From NCBI GenBank assembly GCA_016490735.1, contig JAEMWC010000004.1:1076001-1140000 (forward strand): a stretch of 64,000 nucleotides of DNA, written 5' to 3'. Under the pieces are notes generated by a model. The model saw only the letters and a list, made by a program, of their open reading frames with translations, ran no database searches and was not told the DNA's origin. A program made the position numbers and the translations under genes. This stretch comes from Pachyseris speciosa. Its lineage: Eukaryota; Cnidaria; Anthozoa; Scleractinia; Pachyseridae. This document shows, piece by piece, positions 58,560-64,000 of this stretch (position 1 is its first letter; each line of letters opens with the position of its first letter).

Positions 58560-59891
58560 GGTTGTCCAATATACCTGATCTGAGTCGGGTCGAGTCCAAT
58601 CGGACTTACCGGAAGTCAGGTCGCACCAAAGGGAATGTAATGATGTGATGTTCGTCTTCTGTAAAGCACGCGCGCGTATTCCTCGTTGTTAATGTAGCCA
58701 CGCGTGAGTGGCTGTTTGTTCGAGACGCGTGGCAAAAGACGGTTCCTCTTACCGGAAGTCGGTTTGCGCCAGACTTAGAAATACTAAGCAAGTATGGCTG
58801 TGAGGAAGGGTAGAAAATGTTGGCGGATCGACTCCGTTCGATCAAATCGAGTCGGGTCGTCGATCCGTCTCGACCCGACTCAACCCGTCGTTGAAAAGTC
58901 GGTTCGTCTTAGCGGAAGTCGGTTTGCGGGAGACTTAGAAAAATTATAGCAGGTACGGCTGTGAGGAAGGGTACAAAATGTTGGCGGATTGACTCCGTTC
59001 GATCAAGTCGAGTCGGGTCGTCGATCCGTCTCGACCCGACACAACCCGTCGTTGAAAAGGCGGTTCGTCTTAGCGGTAGTCGGTTTGCGCCAGACTTAGA
59101 AAAATTATAGCAGGTACGGCTGTCAGGGAGGGTACAAAATGTTGGCGGATCGACTCCGTTCGATCAAATGGAGTCGGGTCGTCGATCCGTCTCGACCCGA
59201 CTCAACCCGTCTTTGTAAAAGTCGGTTCGTCTTAGCGGAAGTCGGTTTGCGCCAGACTTAGAAAATTGAAGCAAGTACGGCTGTCAGGGAGGGTAGAAAA
59301 TGTTGGCGGATCGACTCCGTTCGATCAAATGGAGTCGGGTCGTCGATCCGTCTCGACCCGACTCGATCCATCTCTGTCAAAGTCGGTTCGTCTTAGCGGA
59401 AGTCGGTTTGCGCGAGACTTAGAAATGTTAAGCTAGTAAGGCTGTCAGAGAGGGTAGAAAATGTTGGCGGATCGAGTCCGTTCGATCAAATGGAGTCGGG
59501 TCGTCGATCCGTCTCGACCCGACTCAACCCGTCGTTGAAAAGGCGGTTCGTCTTAGCGGAAGTCGGTTTGCGGGAGACTTAGAAAAATTATAGCAGGTAC
59601 GGCTGTCAGGGAGGGTACAAAATGTTGGCGGATCAACTCCGTCCGATCAAATCGAGTCGGGTCGTCGAGCCGTCTTGACCCGACTCAACCCGTCTTTGTA
59701 AAAGTCGGTTCGTCTTAGCGGAAGTCGGTTTGCGCCAGACTTAGAAAATTGAAGCAAGTACGGCTGTCAGGGAAGGTAGAACATTTTGGCGGATCGACTC
59801 CGTTCGATCAAATGGAGTCGGGTCGTCGATCCGTCTCGACCCGACTCGATCCGTCTCTGTCAAAGTCGGTTCGTCTTAGCGGAAGTCGGTG
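58560..59891. repeat. Second satellite-bearing element, truncated; about 161-bp tandem units
   Basis: It starts GTTGTCCAATATACCTGATC and ACCGGAAGTCAGGTCGCACC, matching the ends of the element at 42891-45619. Seven tandem units follow; the marker GTCTTAGCGG recurs at 58906, 59067, 59229, 59390, 59550, 59712 and 59873 (period 160-162). Each unit contains GAGTCGGGTCG ... CGACCCGACTC, able to form a hairpin, and AATGTTGGCGGATC. The array stops abruptly at 59891 without the other terminus. Confidence 0.85.
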
Positions 59892-60082
59892 CAATCATCT
59901 GTTATCATCTTTTATCATCTGGTGCTAACACTGAGTCATATGTAGCAGGTCTATTGAAGTTACAAATGTTGCAGCGAGAACAACACCCAATTTTGTTATT
60001 AAATTTGGATGCATTTTTGTAATTGGATGCATTTTTGTAATTGGAAGATACTCTTGACATGCCAATAATGCATTGAGGTGCT

Positions 60083-60790
60083 ACCTAAAACGCAACTGCC
60101 AACCACTCGAATGACATCTGTTGTACCATTTGAACCATTTGGTTGATTTTGTGTTTTTGATTCATATGTAGTATGTGACAGTTTTTCCCTAAAACTGTGA
60201 ACACAACTAATTGCTATAGAACGTTATTGTGTTTAAAGTAAAAAGTCAATCATGCGTGAGGAAACTAAACTGCAAGCAGTAACGGCTTTAAGGTTGTGGT
60301 TTCATGTTGGTTCTGATTGGTCGCGAAACAATAAACATTCCAGAAATATATTCTGGTGTTCATGGGTTGACAAGAAAGACTTTAAGAATAACTGTCATTG
60401 CAATGTTTGCGACTTCAAGGGCAGCATGAAGATGAACAGTGTAAACATTGCCAGACTAATCTCGAGGTGATTTCAATCGAACTACTTTGTTTTAAGTCCA
60501 ACTGGTTTTTTGTGGATGCTGCTTAGTAATTCTGCTTAGTTATATTGTATGAAATACACTTTGTTCGTTCATGGGCTATGCTTGAAAGTGGTAGTGTAAA
60601 GGACATTGTTGCTGCCTCGGATGTAGAAAACCCGAGTTTAACTCTTACTTGGTTTATTTGTTATTTCTATTGCTTGTGATTTTGGAAAATATTATTTTTA
60701 GGCGATAATAATTCTCTCTAATGACTGTAGATAACAATGCAGTTGCTAGAGTGACTGGTATATGTATGGAATAATAAAAGGCCTGGGATC
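60083..60790 (+). repeat. Tandem duplication, copy 1 (internally deleted)
   Basis: From AAAACGCAACTGCCAACCAC to AATAAAAGGCCTGGGAT. It matches 60791-62673 at both ends but lacks about 1.2 kb. The junction lies in TTTTTAGGCG/ATAATAATTC near 60704, where copy 2 continues with TAATATATG. Confidence 0.85.
60252..60470 (+). pseudogene. Truncated copy of the Cys-rich gene's first exon
   Basis: The frame MREETKLQAVTALRLWFHVG ... NCHCNVCDFKGSMKMN is nearly identical to the one at 60957 but closes at a TGA after ISR. The exons seen downstream of the second copy (62004 onward) are absent from this unit. A few coding differences suggest a recent duplication. Confidence 0.55.
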
Positions 60791-60956
60791 TAAAACGCAA
60801 CTGCCAACCACTCGAATGACATCTGTTGTACCATTTGAACCATTTGGTTGACTTTGTGTTTTTGATTCATATGTAGTATGTGACAGTTTTTCCCTTAAAC
60901 CGTGAACACAACTAATTGCTATAGAACGTTATTGTGTTTAAAGTAAAAAGTCAATC

Positions 60957-63900
60957 ATGCCTGAGGAAACTAAACTGCAAACAGTAACGGCTTTAAGGTT
61001 GTGGTTTCATGTTGGTTCTGATTGGTCGCGAAACAATAAACATTCCAGAAATATATTCTGGTGTTCATGGGTTGACAAGAAAGACTTTAAGAATAACTGT
61101 CATTGCAATGTTTGCGACTTCAAGGGCAGCATGAAGATGAACAGTGTAAACATTGCCAGACTAAACTCGAGGAGATTTCAATCGAACTACTTTGTTTTAA
61201 GTCCAACTGGTTTTTTGTGGATGCTGCTTAGTAATTCTGCTTAGTTATATTGTATGAAATACACTTTGTTCGTTCATGGGCTATGCTTGAAAGTGGTAGT
61301 GTAAAGGACATTGTTGCTGCCTCGGATGTAGAAAACCCGAGTTTAACTCTTACTTGGTTTATTTGTTATTTCTCTTGCTTGTGATTTTGGAAAATAATAT
61401 TATTTTTAGGCGTAATATATGTTTGTAGTGGTTTATGGATTAACCAAAAATGAACAAAGGTCAATAGAATTGAAAGAAAATGAATGAGGTTCCAGAGTAT
61501 GAAAACTGTCTGTCTGCTACCTTCTATCAGCAACTTGGGAATAGTCGATGGTTTATTGGCTTGCGATAGGGCTAAGTCTCTACTCTTGTTGGAGTTTGCT
61601 TTGATGTTGTAGTTATATTACATTAAATGAGTACCTCTTTCTATGTGTGCCAGTTGAATTATATAACATGATTAATGTGAGAGTATATTAAACCGTTGAT
61701 TGGACCAACTGTGCTGTGTGCATACTTTGTTTTGTTTGGCGTGTCTCCTATTTATGTTGGAAAAATATACCTTTTTCTTTCTGGGTGTTTTTTTATTTTG
61801 ATTGGATAATATTAAATTGCAAAAACCAAAAATGGCAACATAGAAGATTAGGAAAAACATAATAAAGGCAGATTGATAACAGGCATTTTGGGAAGAACAG
61901 CGTCATTTCGAAACTTGAAAATCATGTGGACACAAGCTCACTTCAGAATGTGGTGTTATTGTAGACAATAGTGATCATTTTAATTTCCTGTTGGAATTTA
62001 CAGGGCATTCATGTGGCAGTCAGGGATGCAAATCAGTCATTGTTTTAGATGGCAACATGAAAAACTGCCGTCAAGTTTGTGCCTGCAGGGATGTTGGTGA
62101 GCTGAAATTTGCAGGAATGGATGGCACTGTAGTTGTAGGTAGGTGAAGAATTCCTTTTCAAAGAAAGGGTAGTCCTTGGTATGGCCATAAAGCAAGAGTC
62201 AATCATTTCTCTCAAATGTTGGTGCATACTGGAAATGGAATGGTGTAAGGCACCCTTGATTCTGAACAGTGAAAAAAAAAAAAACAAATATCCTGTCCGC
62301 ATTGTCCTTTTTTTTCTTTTCACTGGTTTGTTTTTTTTGTTTTTTTTCAGGTTGCCAGAATACCCCTGGTAAAGGGTGTAGATACTGCCCTATGCACAAT
62401 GGAATGGCGAGGGAATTCACAGATGACAGTGGCCATATGAATGGTAGAGTGGTTGTGGGGAAAACCCATGAGGAGAAGCAGGATGAATTACTAATAGTGA
62501 AAGTTGTTAATGAAAAGAGTACCAGGCAAGGAAAGTTTTTTGAGGTAACAAGCAGTTGTTATTATTTTTATTATTCTATTGAGTTGAAGTATAATAATTC
62601 TCTCTAATGACTGTAGATAACAATGCAGTTGCTAGAGTGACTGGTATATGTATGGAATAATAAAAGGCCTGGGATAAATAATACGCACGAGCCGACTTGA
62701 TTGTCAATGGGTTTTTCTGTAACCAATAGAAATCAACTCAGGAGTAAAAACCCACTAACCTGTCAAATTGCAGTGGGGACTAATCTGTAACAGTGTATTC
62801 ATTGCTGGTAAATTATTGGTCTTCTTGATGAGACACACTCATATTTGATTGTCTCTATAATTGACAACTGAACAACAACAACTTTATTGCAGACTAATTA
62901 ACCCATTGGCACCTGTGCCAAAACCGGCTGTAAGAAATTCCCATGCCTCAAAACAAAGCAACTTTCTCAATTGCACGAATATTACTTTAACTGTTAGTTG
63001 TGAGCACAAAATGGATTGCCTTTAAATTTGGATATGCAATAAATGCAGGACATGTAGCAATTTTTACCAAAAATGGATGTTGCATTTGGACATGTACATT
63101 AATTTTTATAGTGCTGGAATTGACAGTACTGTTGATTTAATTTGGTAGGTGTTGTGGTCGAATGGAAGAAAAACCTGGCTGAAGGAGGGCAATTTACCTG
63201 CAAAAATGGGCGCTATTGTTAAAGCAGGCAAAGTGTACAGTTTAAAGTCACTGGATATTGTAGAATTTGGCCAGAGACGTAGGGAATTTCATTTGCAAGA
63301 GGAAAACACAAAGGAAGATAATGGTGTGAATGTTGTTCGCAGGTGAAGTGTAATGTTAAGAAAAACAAAGCTTAGCTTCTAAACAAACCCAGTAATTACT
63401 GGTTGACGGCAGGGGTCGTTATACTGAGCAAATAACCTGATGGGATGAAGTCGGCGATTTGTTGTTGTACACATACTTAATAACCTTTGCAACCCATAGT
63501 TTGACAGGCTGGTGGTTCATCTTCATGCATAATGGGGTCTTGAGCCTGTCTTTATATTAAACAAACTAAACAGACACAGACTATTTTCACCCAAGTTTGT
63601 CCAGATGGGTTATGAATCCATATAGTTATCCAGTTTTTCCACTAGTCGGTAGAATGAGACACGCATAATTGATTTGAGCAGATATTGTGCCTGTAGTATA
63701 AAAAAGGCCAATATCAGCTATAAATGTAATCACATATCCTATCAAATCAGTTTCTCGTTACTCATTTATAAGAAGGCATCTTAAACATACTAGTTCAAAT
63801 AATAATGATTTATATTTTCTCTGTTTCATTTTGTGTAGTACTGGATTTGGAGCAGAGAATATTGAAGATATGGAAGTGGATGATGGTAAAGGAATTAAGA

Positions 63901-63960
63901 GGAAGCTGGTGTGTGGAACCGAAAAAGGACGACATAAATGCAAGAACCATAGAACAGCAG
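60957..63960 (+). CDS. Cys-rich, chromo-like protein, 5' part of a gene or transposase
   Basis: Four exons are well supported: 62004-62138 (CGSQGCKSVIVLDGNMKNCR, VCACRDVGELKFAGMDG), 62351-62544 (GCQNTPGKGCRYCPMHNGMA), 63149-63342 (VLWSNGRKTWLKEGNLPAKM) and 63839-63960 (VCGTEKGRHKCKNHRTAG). Phases 1, 0, 2, 1 all match. A first exon probably starts at 60957 (MPEETKLQTVTALRLWFHVG ... CHCNVCDFKG); its donor, or an additional exon, was not resolved. The exon 3/4 joint gives KSTRQGKFFEVLWSNGRKTW, which resembles a chromodomain. Cys/His pairs suggest zinc binding. The CxC clusters and the KNHRTAG end remind me of metazoan KDZ-type transposase N-termini, but this is unverified. The gene continues beyond the window. 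Confidence 0.5.
61405..62003 (+). other. Intronic or spacer DNA in duplication copy 2
   Basis: This is part of the roughly 1.2 kb missing from copy 1. It contains no obvious exon; an extra small exon between 61190 and 62003 cannot be excluded. Confidence 0.4.
62674..63148 (+). other. Intron between exons at 62544 and 63149
   Basis: It holds the right end of the tandem duplication (to 62673), then AT-rich DNA, closing TTTGGTAG. The TTAACCCATTGGCACCTGTG phrase is common intergenic filler; nothing else was recognised. Confidence 0.5.
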
Positions 63961-64000
63961 GTAGTGTGGACTAAGTGGTTCTTATATTATATCCTGTTAA

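Overview
The window looks like nuclear DNA of a cnidarian, most likely a stony coral. The reasons are AT-rich sequence with short exons and GT-AG introns, a pair of genes with the PAN / EGF / fibrinogen-like layout of coral skeletal-matrix proteins (USOMP5-like), and dense animal-type transposons (BEL/Pao, Penelope, LINE remnants, tRNA-derived SINEs, many MITEs). Nothing prokaryotic is present. All gene names rest on reading the translations by eye; no database search was possible.

Layout. 1.5-3.6 kb: a broken USOMP5-like copy (premature stop, lost cysteine, no EGF exon). 4-8.6 kb: MITEs, a 430-bp tandem duplication and a GC-rich TIR element. 8.65-14.9 kb: a decayed BEL/Pao retrotransposon with 218-bp LTRs. 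16.9-20.0 kb: the intact USOMP5-like copy (four exons found, signal-peptide exon not found), with a LINE scrap and a MITE in its last intron. 20.3-22.7 kb: a SINE, a hairpin MITE and a rearranged Penelope element. 24.6-28.4 kb and 35.9-46.3 kb: two complete paralogous four-exon genes for membrane-anchored JmjC/cupin-8 proteins, with identical intron phases. Between them lie a LINE 3' end, a tandem duplication and a long trinucleotide microsatellite.

Intron 3 of the second JmjC gene (6.7 kb) holds a tRNA-SINE, a foldback element and a LINE interrupted by a 2.7-kb satellite-bearing element. 46.6-57.2 kb is almost purely transposon-derived: two TTAA-flanked MITEs, several foldbacks, a pogo-like MITE, and a 3-kb element with AAATAG-rich arms and unique cargo. 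58.56-59.89 kb holds a second copy of the satellite-bearing element, with seven units of about 161 bp. 60.08-62.67 kb is a tandem duplication whose first copy has lost about 1.2 kb internally. Its second copy carries the first exons of a Cys-rich gene with a chromo-like segment that runs off the window end; it may be a domesticated or live transposase.

The strongest gene-level results are the two paralogous pairs (one skeletal-matrix-like, one JmjC-like), because exon phases and reading frames agree across copies. No multi-gene functional system is evident. The most unusual material is structural: nested satellite-bearing elements, TTAA MITEs with similar termini, and tandem duplications of already rearranged elements.
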